Numbered from the stretch's first letter, positions 34,271 to 47,142 are shown. The stretch: 64,000 nt of DNA from Hygrocybe punicea (GCA_963556145.1 OY744466.1:1240001-1304000); one strand, 5' to 3'. Notes: a model not told the origin generated them from the sequence alone. Numbers and translations are program-made.

Positions 34271-35055
34271 ACGCCCAAACCACACTCATTACTCATGGTT
34301 TACGGGTATGCGTGGGTGTGCACAGAGGGGCCCAATGGGCCCCAACTGTAAGTTTTCTACTATATTACTGATCTACTGACAAACTATTACTAGTGTGCCA
34401 TCACACCCATGACCTACAAAACAACAACAACAACAACAACAAGACGATGATGACGACGATGAAAATAGTTCAGAGGGTGGTGCACCCACCTACCAGCCCA
34501 GGTATGTATGCCAAATCCTTCCATCGACATTGGCTAACAAGTACCTCGCAAACACGGGCTGATGTGTCAACTGACGTGTAGACGTGGTTTGCGAGGTATT
34601 CGATGTGGCAAAGGCAAAGATGGACACAATGGAAACTGCCACACCTCGTGAACATGCCCAGATGCGTCAACTGACACGTGGACATTGTTGGCAAGGTATC
34701 CGGCATACCTAGGAATGAAAACGAGGCAACGGGAGTGTGGGTGTAGCTACACCCACACTCCCATGATGCGACACCAATGCCCCACTACCTTGTGAGGGTT
34801 ACAGCCATGTCAATTGACGTGCGTCTGGCCTGCACGAGGTGTGTGGAGTCCCAGGTCACCATGGATATGCCAAACGCATCTGTTCTGATGCGTTTGGCTG
34901 TCCAGAACCACATACCTGCCATGGTCCCATGGTTTCAAAGGAAACCATAGGTATGGCAGGTCGGTTTGGACCCATAACCGTTGCAGGTGCGGTGTCAGCA
35001 GGTGCAGGTGTGGGTTGGGAAATCCCCACCCACAGGTTACCCGTGCCTAGCCTTA
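34271..35055. mobile_element. non-autonomous hAT element N4, left end lost
   Basis: The right end GGCACGGGTAACC-type TIR (reverse complement at 35030-35055, ending CCTTA) and the interior order match N3: GGGCCCCAACTGTAAGT, AT-rich stretch, ACA run (34420-34441), degenerate exon GGAPTYQPRYV, CAGGTATGT, then cassettes. The left TIR is replaced by the TRIM LTR. The expected right duplication would be TTCAGATC (35056-35063), with no surviving partner. Confidence 0.7.
34544..34839. repeat. three palindromic cassettes in hAT N4
   Basis: The copies are 34544-34596, 34644-34696 (both 53 bp, centre TCAACTGA) and 34788-34839 (52 bp, centre TCAATTGA). Confidence 0.8.
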
Positions 35056-35339
35056 TTCAGATCAGGCTCATATGTAAAGTCTAGCGTTAAAGTTGTACTG
35101 GCCTTTTTTGGAATCTTGTGGCCTTCTTTGCATTGGGATGTCCCAAATTTGTAGCAAGGTACTTGCATGGAGGCTGTTTGTTTCTTATGTCTAATCAGGG
35201 AGGAATGCAGGGTCAACCTTATTGAATGTTCATACCACCGAAGGCCGTGTTTTAGGTGGTCTCCACGTTCTAGTTCATTGATAGTATCTTGAGGTATAAA
35301 ATGTGACCAGACGTCTTGGTGTTATCCCTCAATTTGACC
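35056..35339. promoter_or_regulatory. probable promoter of the following gene
   Basis: A TATA-like GGTATAAAATG at about 35292-35302 lies about 40 bp upstream of the first Met region (35340). No coding is seen. Confidence 0.4.
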
Positions 35340-36940
35340 ATGCATCCACAGAATGTCCCTGCAGAAAGCAATTTCCCTGATTCTCTCCTCACTTCTGTCA
35401 ATACCGCTGATGGGACAGTTGCACCCATGTGTAAGTTGTTTTACATTTCGAGATATCAATGCTAATGGTTACTTTCCTAGTTGCCGCAGGAACTCCAGGC
35501 ATTCTTAACCTGATGTTGCTGCCAGTGGAGGGTTCTTCCATTGGGGGATCCAGCATCATGGCCTGCCCCAGTGGGTTTCGTGATTGTTTATTTCAGTTTA
35601 AACAGTTGAATTGATAGATATATCAGGTCCAAGCTTGGTGACTCTATCGACTGGTGTCCCGGTGCCTGAGTCTAGGATGACCTCCCAACAACCCTCCAAA
35701 ATCACGACTCCCAGGGCCAAGACAACTGCACATGACCCCGCATCGTTACCATGGCGCCTGCGGTCTTTCCAAAATGTTGATTTTGTGGGAGGCTCTAGCA
35801 TAAGCACATTTGCCCTTGAAGGTCATGGAACCAGATCCAAAGTGTCGCGTTCACGCCGAGGTTTATTGTCTTACTCCTCGACAAAGGGATCCACGCATCC
35901 TCCAACTGCATCTGTGACATCACAGACATCACGCCTCCCTGTCATTCCACGTCGAACCCTTGATACAGCCAAGTCTTATTTTCTTACACGTGTTGTAAAG
36001 GAGAACTTCTTCCCCGCCATGCAAGAGTCTAGAGATTGGGTAAAGGAGTCTCTTATGAAGATGGGATTTGATGTATTACTACTGGATGGTATGTTTTTAT
36101 TTTAAGCTCAAGTACTGTTATACTGGCTTACGTGGTTATGCTGTGGTCCGAATACTACATGTATGTAAGTTATTAGGATGTTCTTTCTAATTAGCCATTT
36201 AAACAATTTAAACAATTTAACTCTTTCCAGATGCACCGCCATCTCGATGCTTTCTATGCATATCTTCTGAAAGAAGGGGAAATGATCATGTTCTCACCAA
36301 ATGAATGGTATTACCCAGGCCTTGGCCTCATTCATCACCACATCGCACAACTCCAACAGGCAATATATAAGTACAGCTTGACTGACATGTATTTGCATGT
36401 CCGTAATGTGGTAAGTTTCTCCTACCCGAATATAATACCTATCCTGACATCCTTGACAGAGCGGTATTATGGCACATTTCAATCATCCTGGCACGATTGT
36501 GATGGTCAGGCATATTATCGCTTACGTGCCATTGCTGCTGGAGGATTCCGATGACCTTGCCATGATATTTCCAGTGGCAGGAGTGATTGTAAGTCCAGGT
36601 TCTTGTTCAGCTTGGTCACAATTGTATTAACTTCTCTCTTACAGTTGAATTTGATACTTCGATGCCACCATTTTGGTTTTTGGATGAATCTTGGTGGTTT
36701 CAAGGAGGTCGATAAACTCAAGTATAAAAACTTGAGAGACTTGGCATTCTGGGTTTGCGGCTCTCTGGAAGGGGAGACCCTTCTATCCCTGTGGTTCTTG
36801 ATTGCTGAAAGTTTCAGGCCTGCAACTGGGTACTCATTTTTTGTCACTCAACATTTCTGTACTGAAATTCATTGCAGATGGGACACATCCACCAAGTACT
36901 ACTTGTCAACTGGGGAGGTGATTGTTTTGGGGGACTAGAT
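35340..36940 (+). pseudogene. unassigned multi-exon gene, degenerate
   Basis: It opens MHPQNVPAESNFPDSLL and continues across GT-AG introns of about 50 bp. The segments are AAGTPGILNLMLLPVEG, a Ser/Thr/Arg-rich region (35611-36090), RTLDTAKSYFLTRVVKENFF with WVKESLMKMGFDVLLLD, then HLDAFYAYLLKEGEMIMF, GGIMAHFNHPGTIVMVRHII and LEDSDDLAMIFPVAGVI, and LILRCHHFGFWMNLGGF with EVDKLKYKNLRDLAFWV. The join near 36085/36231 does not keep frame, suggesting decay. The helical C-terminal half recalls mushroom-specific expanded families such as DUF6532, but I cannot confirm that. Confidence 0.45.
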
Positions 36941-37104
36941 TAAGGGATTTCAAACTATCGTCTTATTGCCTCCCCCCTGTCCTATTATTTTACTTTGCAC
37001 ACTCTACTTATTTCCCTCTTACGTCCAAATATACGAGTTTATCTTCACCCAATATATAGGGGCTAGCACTAGCCACTGACAAGAGCACAAATTTATCCAT
37101 TTGT

Positions 37105-38230
37105 TTGCTCTCACCACACATGTTGTACAAAGTCACCTTGACCAGGCAAGTGATGCTATTTCATGTACCTCGTCCAAGTTGGGATCTTGATCCAAAATCA
37201 GACTTGACTTGCAATCAGATAGGGTTGCCGTTTTCGTCCGTGTTAGGACCTATATCTGGTATGGATTCTTTCGACGTCTCAGATTGGGAATATTCTGATA
37301 GTAATTTGAGGACTTCAGGTTGAACCCCAAGGCTTTTAAAGTTGCTGATGGCAAAGGTCTGACCCCCCCAATCCATCTGATAAACCAACCCTCATTCGAA
37401 TGGCTCTCATATGAAATCGCACAGCTCCCGCAACCTCTCGTCAACAACGGTTCGGAAGGTATGGTTTAAGGAGATGCATATGTACACCAGAGTCGCCAAC
37501 TCTCTGGTGTGGGCCCAGTCGAATCCTTCAGCGGAATCCCAGCATGATCTTCGCTGGCTTAACAACAATCCAGCAAAATTATTCTACAAGCCCGACACGC
37601 ATTTACCAGTAAGTCCTTGTCGACACTCAATTCCTTGGATGCCTTATTAGAACACTGTTAGGCCGGTGGAGAACTTCAATGTGCTTGCAAAAAGCTCATT
37701 GGGAACTGAACCTCGTTCTGAGGCTGAAGGCGGCAACCAAATAGGTTCTATCTTGAATGCCCATCGCCCCCATTCTGGTGAGCCTGCCATTGTTGGACCT
37801 CAGCTAGCCTAATGCACCTGTCAATGGTGGGTATTCAGGTGCAACCAAAGCAATGACAGCCCCTGTTACCCCTCCTATTCATATCCGTGCAGTGAGGAAT
37901 CAGTCCTTGGATAGTATGTACATTTTGTTCAGACAAAATCACGTTTATTTGAGTGAAATTCCTATAGACATCAATGTATCTACCATCCAGGCCTTCAAGC
38001 CCTCTTCACGTGCACTGAGGAAGAAATCCGAATTCTTCATGCTCTTGTCCTTGCACAGTTCCACTGGGATGGGATTGTCTGAGGATCAGTTTCTTGGTCT
38101 TTTTGTGAAGTGTCATGTTTGTCACATGTATATGACAAAGGGGGCAGCAGAGGGGCATGAGTGCCAGGGCCATCACAGAGAATCAGCTCCAGCTGAAGTA
38201 GTGATTGATCTTACTGGTGGTGGTGATTGA
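37105..38230 (+). pseudogene. gene with C2HC zinc finger and SUMO-interacting-like tail
   Basis: Segments are FEWLSYEIAQLPQPLV, YTRVANSLVWAQSNP, LRWLNNNPAKLFYKPDTHLP (intron near 37610-37650) and a last exon 37853-38230. The last exon ends CHVCHMYMTKGAAEGHEC (C-x2-C, H, C ligands) and then EVVIDLTGGGD. VVIDLT fits the hydrophobic-acidic SUMO-interacting motif. The upstream part needs a frameshift near 37320-37330 and another near 37455. The function is unknown, but a nuclear role is likely if it was ever active. Confidence 0.5.
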
Positions 38231-38239
38231 TTGAGGTCC

Positions 38240-38880
38240 CTGAAATCATGTTCAATGTTTCCCAGTCAGTTTCTTTCTTCGTCATTTTGTCTTGGTCCAT
38301 TCTACCTCCAATTCTGCCAAGACAAGTCAATTATATCTATCCTTTCTGGCTCAAAGGATCAGTGTTTTATTTATTCAATATTTTGTCCTCTTCCTTATGA
38401 TGTTTCGCTGTGCTCAATGACATCCTGGATCATGTCGGCCACGCTCAAGGACCTCATCCATGCCCTACTTTGAGCTGACTGCGACCCTGTCGACACTCTC
38501 TAGGTACCTACAGATGAAGCTGGACAGGGTTTGCCATGGGAGACTGCCGGCAGAGTCAAAAGAGCGTGAATTTCCATTTTGGTATGTGACGTATTTGGGT
38601 TCTGTTGTTTACCGTAGCCGGACTGAACCAAACCTAAATTACTCAGGCCATGACCCCATGACATGTGACATTGGTACCTAAATTTGAATTCTCTATAAAA
38701 AGGTCACTGGAATCATCCGTACACCCTCTTCCACGTCTGTCTTTCAATTCCTTATGGTGAGTGCTAGTGCGTCAGTTGTCTTCGGCCTGGGAGTTCCCAC
38801 TGAGTCTCACTGTCACAGTGTAATCCATACCTCGACATTGAAGCCGAAGTCGATGACTGGGGGGAAGAGGAGGATGTCAA
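38240..38880. other. intergenic region
   Basis: No convincing exon is seen. A CTATAAAAAGG TATA box at about 38690-38701 precedes the Spt5-like gene. Confidence 0.4.
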
Positions 38881-38898
38881 TGGTAAGTCTCTGTTTTC

Positions 38899-41800
38899 AT
38901 GAGTTTGTCAATTTTTAACAAGTCCCCAGAGTCAATCTTTGGGGAAGACCTCCCCATTGAGGAACTTGATGTCATTCCTCAACCACCCGCATGTGGACGT
39001 AACGATGAGGAGGATCTTACAGAAATCGCGTGGCATTTAACGGCTCGTTATCGATCAGAGTCAGTTGAATTCATGGAGGACGAAAACCTGTCTTTGCATT
39101 ATTGGACTGTAAAGCTTCAAGTAAAACTTAATTCTATCTTTCGGCTATGGCTTTTGACACCTAAATTCCAGCCAGGTGTGGAGCAAAACATTTGTAAATG
39201 TATGGCCTCTTACACAGAAATCAAACAGGCACTGCACCTTCCCACAATGCCGGGTTTCAACTTTGTGTGCTGCAACAACATCTTGGACCTCCAGAAAGTA
39301 TGCCACGAATTCCGACTGCTTTGCGAAATCAAATACTTGCCTCCGGCAGAACGCCTCTTCTTGTCGATCAAGCAGAAGATTTTACAAGTGGGAACTTGGG
39401 TATGGATGAAAGCCACCCACAATGAGCAGGCAAGGTATTTCAATGATCTCGGCATTGTTGCAAGAATCCAGGCTGATGAAGCTTGCACTACTGTTTTACT
39501 GGTGCCACGAATCCCCCAATCCAATGGTGACTACCCAGCCGACTTTCAAATGATGAGCAAAAGGCAATGGTGAATGTTCAAATTTACCCCTAGGGTTTTT
39601 GACTACACCCAAGCCAATTCCACAAATATTGATGGCATCATCAAGTCCACCCTCAATTCCAGGACTTTTTATAATGGTCTGCTTGCACAGCCATTCGCTC
39701 CAGCACAGCTTGTGGTAGAGGAAGACCCTCCTCTTGGTGAACTAATTCCCTTTCACCATGCAAACTTCCCGCCTCTTCACACCAAGATATTGACTTCGAT
39801 TCGATGAGCGAGTGTGATGACACTCTGGTCACCCGGAGATAAACTTATGGTTTTATGCAGATCTTTTCAAGGGATGCTCGGCCAGCTTGTCACATTGGAG
39901 GTTGGTCTATGGAGTGCTCTGGTCGTCCTCTCCCCAGTAGAACAGTTGCAAACTGTCAGCCCAGAACAAACCCACCAATCTTTCTCCATCGATGATCTGC
40001 ATCGGTATTTCCAAATCAGAGACAGTATCGAAGTCTGCAAGGGAAGGGAGAAAGGACGACATGGCATAGTGATACTTTCAAGCAAAGATGATGTCACATT
40101 CACAGAAGACAAGGAGGGGAACAAGGTGCAGCTGTTCTTTTACAATATGAGCTGACCTTGCTAAACCTTACCTTACCAGATCTGTTGTTTAGAGTTATAT
40201 GTTCAAAGTTACCATCAGCCCACCCCTCTTGTTCCCCAGTTGTCTCCATCTCCCGCTTCACATTCTCAGACTGTGACACATTATGCTCGGGATCTGTTGA
40301 TCAGTCAATCGGTTCTTGTCGTCCGAGGCTACAGGGAGGGTTACATGGGGGAAGTTAGATCGAGCAACATGGATAAAGTCAGTATATATTTTACAGGATC
40401 AACCGAAACATCTCTGTTTAAAAGGGTTGATGTCATATCCATGTAAGTTTCACTCCTTTAGTTTTCTCCTGAACTGAGCCTTTTGCTGTCAGGACAACTG
40501 GACTTCTTTTAGATGGTCAAACTCCAGACAATGGTGTACTTGAAGTCTGGCATTTGACATGCTGCCGGCTTGAGCCAGCTCCTGCACGCCAACACACACT
40601 GCCCCCCGATGTGGAGACTAACAACATCGAGACTGCAGCTTGGGATCCTAAGCTCGATTTATCGCATGAAAGTTTCTGGACAAGTGACGGTCCCCTTTCA
40701 TATCGTTAGTCGAGACACTCATTGCATAGTGATTGTATAGACTTCTTACAAAGTCATTTAGAAGGTCCTGGTCAGTTCTTACTGAATCCATATATTTGGA
40801 GGAAACTTGGCCATCACCATATCTGCATTCAGTTTGGGGCAAAGTATGAACAGGGAAGATGGAATGGTCGCACCACTCAAACAGAACTAGATCACTTTTT
40901 CGGACCACATGGACGTGTCAACGCGAACTGTGTAGCGATTTTTTGGACAGGCCAGATTGGCGATTTCGAAGTGCTAATGTCATGGTTGAGCACTTATCAC
41001 CTTATTCTCCCAAAGCAAAAGGAGGCAAGGCAGTTGTGTTAGAAGGGGAGCGCAGTGGAGAACTTGTTAATGTACTTAAATATAAGAAGAAATTCAGGAA
41101 GGTAATAGTGTAGGTGGACCATCAAGGGGCACCTTGGGAAGACAATGAAACTTTCTTTTGTTCTGTCATGGATCCTGTGCAATGGCACAAAAGTGAATTG
41201 CCTAACCTGCCCCCTCCTCTAGAGAATGGGACCCAATGTTCTATTGGCCCACCCACCACTTGCCCCCTACCACCAACTGAAACTGTGTCTTGGCACATGC
41301 TTCCCCCTACCCCCCCAATGCCAACTCTTGAGGACACCCATTCTATGGACCAACGCCCCATACCTGGCCCATCATACATTAACTGTACCGAGGAGTGTGC
41401 CGACAAAAACAATGGCATAGACAACATAGCTTTTGTCACTGTTGATCAGCCTGAAGAAAATACCGCCAGTATTCCCTTCGAGGATCAGCAGCACAACAGT
41501 GGAGTTCCCGACGTATGTGTATCTGGCCACACTCCTGCTGTAGAGAAGGAGTGGTGGCAGATTTGGGAGGAAGAGGATCAGCTGCGCTCGTACGACTATG
41601 GAACGTAAGTTCTTGCTTGATTGACTGCCCGGAGTAGGATTAATTCAGTCCTGTGTTTGTTTGACAGAAACCTTCCACCCAAGGGGCAGCTTGCTGTTGC
41701 TGCCAAGGGATTCGCTGACCACCGGTGGCCACCTGCCATTCCTGGGGTCATGCTGATGTGTGCCCTGTGGGACAAGGTATATATCTATTCATGTTGAACA

Positions 41801-43094
41801 GATTCTAGAGCTAACGTTGACACAGTTCCAGTTGTTTATTGGTGTGATTCCCAATGTGCGTTTGTCTGTGGGCTGGGCTGTGGACGAGCTTAAAATAAGG
41901 ACATTCTTGGATGATCCTGAGTGATTGACAAAGGTGTTTTTGTCATCACACACCATCAAAACTGGCATTATTTGGTACCATTAAATGTTCACATCCTGAT
42001 AACTTTCCTGACTTGATGTTTGGGTTTCATAGGTCTGATTGTAACTGGATGATTACAGCACACCTTGTCTTGTTGTTTATTAATTTCCTCCTCCATAACA
42101 AAATCTTGCCAGAAGTAAGAGGTCTGCAAGACACGTTGACTGTTGCGCGATTAGCAATGGCAGAGCTGCCACTTATGGTGGGGATTTCAAAAATGCTACC
42201 AGATGCTTTCCATGCAGGGTGCCGTGATTGTTGGGGTAGCAAGCAAGAAGTATACACGATGAACTTCTCTAGAGAGGTCACTCCAACGGGACCAGAATGG
42301 ATCGGGAAAAGGAAACATCAGATTGGCCCACAGGAGGAAGTTGACAACACCAACACCTCACACCTGAATAAACTGCAACAATTTGATGGATTTCGGCCTG
42401 CATCATGGGGCAATGCCCAGGTCACTTTTAGTGAAGAGAGTGTTACAGAGGATAACAATCCTGGGTGGACTACAAATGCTGAGGAGATTCTGAACCCTGA
42501 GTGGACGGCAGAAACTGGCTCTGTCCCTGTGGTCAAAACCAGTATTTGGCAGTCACAAAAGCATTCCTTACTGCCTCTGCTTGGACCAACCGCATTACCA
42601 ATAACACATTGCATAGGTACTGTGGAGTCTTCAACCAGAAGAATTACGTCGATCATTCCCCCAAGCCCCTCACCATTGTCGCTGCCAATATCATCATGTT
42701 GTAGTAGTGGGTAGTGCCCCACTACTACTAGTAGATCACGTGACTGTTCCCACGTTCCGTAGGATTACCTTTTGTGTAGATAGCTTATGAGATCTCAGCT
42801 TGTCACACCACCCTGAGACCACTGAGGCACCGGTAGGGACCCCTAGTCCCTACTACAATGTGGATCAGACTTTGGACCGAACCTGGAAGCCGTCGAACTC
42901 AATCTGGCAGAGTGATTTGCCAAAGTGGTTCTGGTAATGAGATCCTGCAGGCGTGGATCCTGTCGACCTCACAGCGCGTTGAGGGTTATACACTGTCACA
43001 TGACCCCTCCAATGACAACATCGTGTTGCTTGTCGAGCCAGGTATGCTGGAGAAGTTCAAGGTAGACATGGGCATTGGGGCAACATGGGTTTAG
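38899..43094 (+). pseudogene. Spt5-like KOW-repeat gene, disrupted
   Basis: Exon blocks share the layout of Spt5-like proteins expanded in mushrooms. An acidic start (EDLPIEELDVIPQPP) is followed by an NGN-like region (TIEKQ to LLVPRIP at 39400-39510, with KOW-like VGTWVWMKATHNEQARYFNDLGIV). More KOW-like blocks follow: WSPGDKLMVLCRSFQGMLGQ, FQIRDSIEVCKGREKGRHG, SVLVVRGYREGYMGEVRSS and GGKAVVLEGERSGELV. After a Pro-rich linker (41200-41500) and WWQIWEEED come later blocks up to MLEKFKVDMGIGATWV-stop at 43094. Stops after KRQW (39573) and before VDHQG (41114), plus a solo LTR at 42700-42857, break it. Spt5 works with RNA polymerase II; this copy is probably non-functional. Confidence 0.6.
42700..42857 (+). 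mobile_element. solo LTR of the TRIM family
   Basis: 158 bp, TGTAGTAGTGG...CCTACTACA, with the 4-bp duplication ATGT (42696-42699, 42858-42861). It is opposite in orientation to the copies at 1892-4887. Excision with one ATGT fuses VAANIIM to WIRLWTEPG in frame. Confidence 0.85.
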
Positions 43095-43732
43095 CTCATT
43101 CGCCAAGCACCTAGGGATGCAGACCGGGAGATTGGAGCCGATATCGAGCCACGGATAGGGAAGGATATTTTGGGGAAAACATACTGGTACATCGACCAGT
43201 TATCAAATATTCTCCCCTCCTATTATGCTACCTAAATAGGGCCTTTTCAAGTTCTTTCCACCTTAGTACTTGTTCCATTATATTATCTACACAACCTCGT
43301 GTACCTTGTACTCATCTCTTTCTTCTATCTCTATACTGTACCTGGCACCCGCCCATCTTGCAAATAACCGCTTGTAGGCCACCATCTCATACTAACTTGA
43401 ACAGGCCCAAATCTCCCCATTCCTGGGATTCTTTCATCTGATCATATTCAACTGCCTTTAATTAAGCCAAAAATGGGTCAACTTTGGCGAACAACAGGCA
43501 ATGTACCAAACATGAGCGATTGCAAGCCACAGCTGGATGACCATTCGTAAACCAGGAACAAAAACATCCAAATATGGTTTGAATATTCAACTGACCCTCG
43601 GACATTCCATATGCGAGACCATCATTTGCTCTTTTGGGCTAGCTGCATTTCCATAGAAATTGCGGAGAGTTCACTATATATACAGAGCATCTTCTTGGAC
43701 TCAGACTTGACCCCCCATTTCTCCCTTCCAAC
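43095..43732. other. intergenic region with promoter-like sequence
   Basis: No gene is seen. A TATATATAC-type box at about 43675-43682 lies 50 bp before the Met of the DUF6698-like gene. Confidence 0.4.
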
Positions 43733-44124
43733 ATGTTTGTACAATCCATGGCTGACTCCAAAACATCCTTAGGTCAAAGGCAACACGTAGATGCACTCCA
43801 CCAAAGTTCAAGAAAGAAACTGTAAGTAACCATTGTGCTTTAAGATTGTGCCATACAAACAGATAACTGTAGGACTCTCACTGACCCTCTCGTCCATCAT
43901 GGATGCCATTTCGGCTGAGTTACACATACGTTTTGCAACGTTAGCCTCCTCATCACCAATGGTTTACTGGATTTGGGAGACCCTGATTTGCCACCATTAG
44001 AAACAGTTACATGCGTCATATCTCATCTTTTAATCTATCTTTTCTTATGCTCCCACAACCTAGGGAGATTCATGAAGATCATGTGTTCAAGGAACTGCTC
44101 AAGATTTGCCTGGGCCTACAAGAC

Positions 44125-45231
44125 TAGGGTTGACCACGGGTGTGGTACGGGTTGGGTTTGCCAATACCGTACCCGCACCCGTGAAGACCGTACCCGTGAT
44201 GGGTAGCACCCGCCACAAACCGTACGACCCATGGGTGCTAAAGGTCTGTGGTGGGAGCTCATTCCGTCCTGGTCATTGTTGACCTCGCGAATGCCTCGCC
44301 ATGTCAATTGACATGCGGCTGACGCGGTTCGCGAGGTCATTTGAGGGGGGGTCATGGTTCTGTCAACATTGTTGACAGTCCCCATGGCCCTTCATCCCCT
44401 GGCCCATCCTTGTCCCACGTCGCGTCGTTGCCGACCTCGTCACCGTTGGCCAATCGGCTGGTGTCGTTGTGGCCGTCGTCGCCCCGGCCGTCATTGTCCT
44501 GGCCGTCGTCGTCCCGGCTGTCATGGTCCTGGCCGTCGTCGTCCCGGCCGCCATCGTTGTGGCCATCATCGTCCTGGCCATCATCGTTCTGGCTGTTGTC
44601 ATCATGGCCGTCGTCCATTGTCGTCCTGGCCCTGGCCCTCATCGTCATAATCCTGGGCCCTCGTCGTCCACATCCACCTCGTCCTATCCGCGTCGTCGTC
44701 CCCATCACCGTCACCATCCTTGCTATGGTATTCCACGTCATTTGCGTTGCCACGTCATTTGCGTTGCCACGGGCCGCTTGACTGCTGCCGCCGTCTTCGC
44801 ATACACGTTGGCCCGCGTTTCGACGCCGTTAGGCCGCGGGCTCGCACTTGCGACTTCTTGGCAGCGGCGTCGTGGCTTTGAGCTGGTGTTGGTGCCCGAT
44901 TGGCTGGGCGTTGGTGCCGGCGTTGTGGGATCGTGGTGTGGGACGCGTTTAGACGCGTCCTCTTGCGGGCGTGGGGTTTTGGGTTGGGGTTTTCGTGGTG
45001 GTATGGTAATTCAATATTATCTAAGAAAAGATAGTCAGTTTAATGTCAAATACAAAAGAAATGTACCTGAGGGCACATAGCCCTGTTGTTCTCACCAACC
45101 CATCGAAAACCGCGGTGTCGCGGGTACGGGTCACGGTTTGGTTGCGGGTGCCAATTTTGGCAACCGTACCCGTACCCGCACCACCCGTGACCTAAAAACT
45201 GCGGGTAAACCCGTACCCATGGTCAACCTTA
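44125..45231. mobile_element. non-autonomous hAT element N5
   Basis: 1107 bp, TIR TA(A/G)GGTTGACCA(C/T)GGGT, with the 8-bp duplication TACAAGAC (44117-44124, 45232-45239). The interior is a GTCGTCCTGGCC-type trinucleotide tract (44460-44720) and one cassette. Excision restores KICLGLQDRLTNG of the DUF6698-like gene. Confidence 0.9.
44283..44336. repeat. palindromic cassette in hAT N5
   Basis: 54 bp: CCTCGCGAA arm, TCAATTGA centre within ATGTCAATTGACAT, TTCGCGAGG arm. Confidence 0.85.
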
Positions 45232-45763
45232 TACAAGACAGGCTCACGAATGGTTCTGAAGAAGAAATTGAACTCATAGCAGACTTAGTATATCTGATTG
45301 TACTTTATCTTATCTCTCTGACCTGTCTCATAGATACAGAAAGGTATAAATGGAGCTTGCGCTGACGATACGAAAGGGCTGAAGACTGCCATTGTTGATT
45401 GGATCACCCCGCCAGGACAAACCCTCGACCCTCCCATCAATCGAAAGATTAAGAGTGTCCATGGTTTCCATCATGACTCATGATTCATGAGAGGACCAGT
45501 GCATTACTGTGTCCAGCCAGCTTAGACTGGTCCATAGCCGGGTAATGTATCTCCCTCAACTGTACATTCCGCCTCTCATATGATTCTAAATGTGTTGCAG
45601 GATCAAAGAGAAGCTCTGGAGTAGTGAGATGCAGGTCCGTGGGAATCAATGGCCTCTCTTCCTCTATGCCAATCTGGCATATGATCCAGATGACCCCTGG
45701 AACGGGCTCATGCGGAGTCAACTTCTGATTATGGTATGTTGGTGTCATCGTCATCGTCATCGT

Positions 45764-47061
45764 TAGTGTTGCCGCAGCTCGGCTAGCTGGTCAGCCGGCT
45801 ACGCAAGCCGCAGCTACGGCTACATTAGCTGGCCATTTTTTGTCATAGCCGTAGCCGTAGCTGCGGCTACAGCTACAGCTGTGGCTCAAGCCGACTAGCC
45901 ACAGCTCAAGCCGGCTAGTCGGTGTCGTCAATCACCGGGGGGGGGGGACGTTCACCACGCCATCAACCTCGCAAAGGCCATGTCCATGTCAATTGACATG
46001 ACATTGCCATTTGTGAGGTGAATGGCATCGCCGACGAAGTGGGGGGACATCTGACGTAATTCGCAGGCTGCTGGAGCCGCGTCATCCAGGTATTCCTTGC
46101 CGGATACCTCGCGAATGTCATCCGCCTGTTAGTTGACGCGGTTCGTGTGCGTTCGTGAGGTGTGATGGCTTGGGGGGGTAGGGGGCTGGCAGCAGGGAAA
46201 GGGGAGAGACTCCCTGGCCCCAGCTGTTCTTGTCGGAGGTGCGTCAACCAGAGATTTCTTGCTTGATACCTCGCGAACGTCGTCCGCGCATCAATTGACG
46301 CGGTCCGTGCGCGTTCGCGAGGTGTGATGGCTTGGGGGGGCTTGCAACAGGGAGAGGGGAGAGACTCCCTGCCCCCGCTGTTCTCGCCCCATCCATCGTC
46401 CTCATTGCCCTCGTTGTCACCCGCCATTGGCCACTGGGTTGGCGTTGACGTGGTTGTGGTCATGGTTAGTGGATGTCGATGGGAATATATGTTTGGCACG
46501 TACCTGGGCCGTTAGGTGGGCGCACCACCCTCCCGGCCTAGCTCTCTGCCATTGTTGCCTGGTTGTTGGGTTGTTGCCATGCGGGTGGTGGCGACGTGGG
46601 CGTTGGTCGTGGTCACAGTCGTGTCATGGCGCCTTTCGTTGGTCCGATTTCCATGGTTCTTGCGGGATATGCAAGAGGTGGTGGGAGATGGGGAGATGGT
46701 GGGAGATGGTGGTGGTGAGTTGTGTTGTTCGTCCTCGTCGTCGCCGGTGCTGTAAGAAAGTGAGCTGTCAGCATATTTTGAAGCCAGTCGATCTCAGCTG
46801 GCGCAGATTTCAAACTCAGTTTTAAAATTATTTTGCACGCAATGTAGATATATCATTTAATTTGAGAGCAAATACATGTACTGGACTTGCGGTAGATACA
46901 CCGGCTAGCCGGCTGAATAGTTGCGGCTAACAGCTACAGGAAATACTGTAGCTGCAGCCGTAGCCAGTTTGTAGCCTAGCCAAGCCGGTCACAAGCCGAG
47001 CCGATTTGGCGGCTTGGCTATGGCTAGTAGCTGGCTTCTAGCCATAGCCGCGGCAACACTA
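45764..47061. mobile_element. non-autonomous hAT element N6
   Basis: 1298 bp, TIR TAGTGTTGCCGC, with subterminal repeats of AGCCGTAGC/GCTAGCCGG motifs. The 8-bp duplication GTCATCGT is at 45756-45763 and 47062-47069. It lies in an intron of the DUF6698-like gene. On the minus strand the degenerate exon reads REGGAPT-stop-RPRYVPN beside AGGTACGT. Confidence 0.9.
45967..46322. repeat. three palindromic cassettes in hAT N6
   Basis: The copies are 45967-46018 (52 bp), 46107-46160 and 46269-46322 (54 bp each). The last two share about 80 bp of flanking sequence and look like a tandem duplication. Confidence 0.85.
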
Positions 47062-47142
47062 GTCATCGTCATATCTTATCACACATATATCAGGGCTTCA
47101 AGCATGTGTTCACATCGCCAAGTTCTGTCGAACAGGAAGAAG

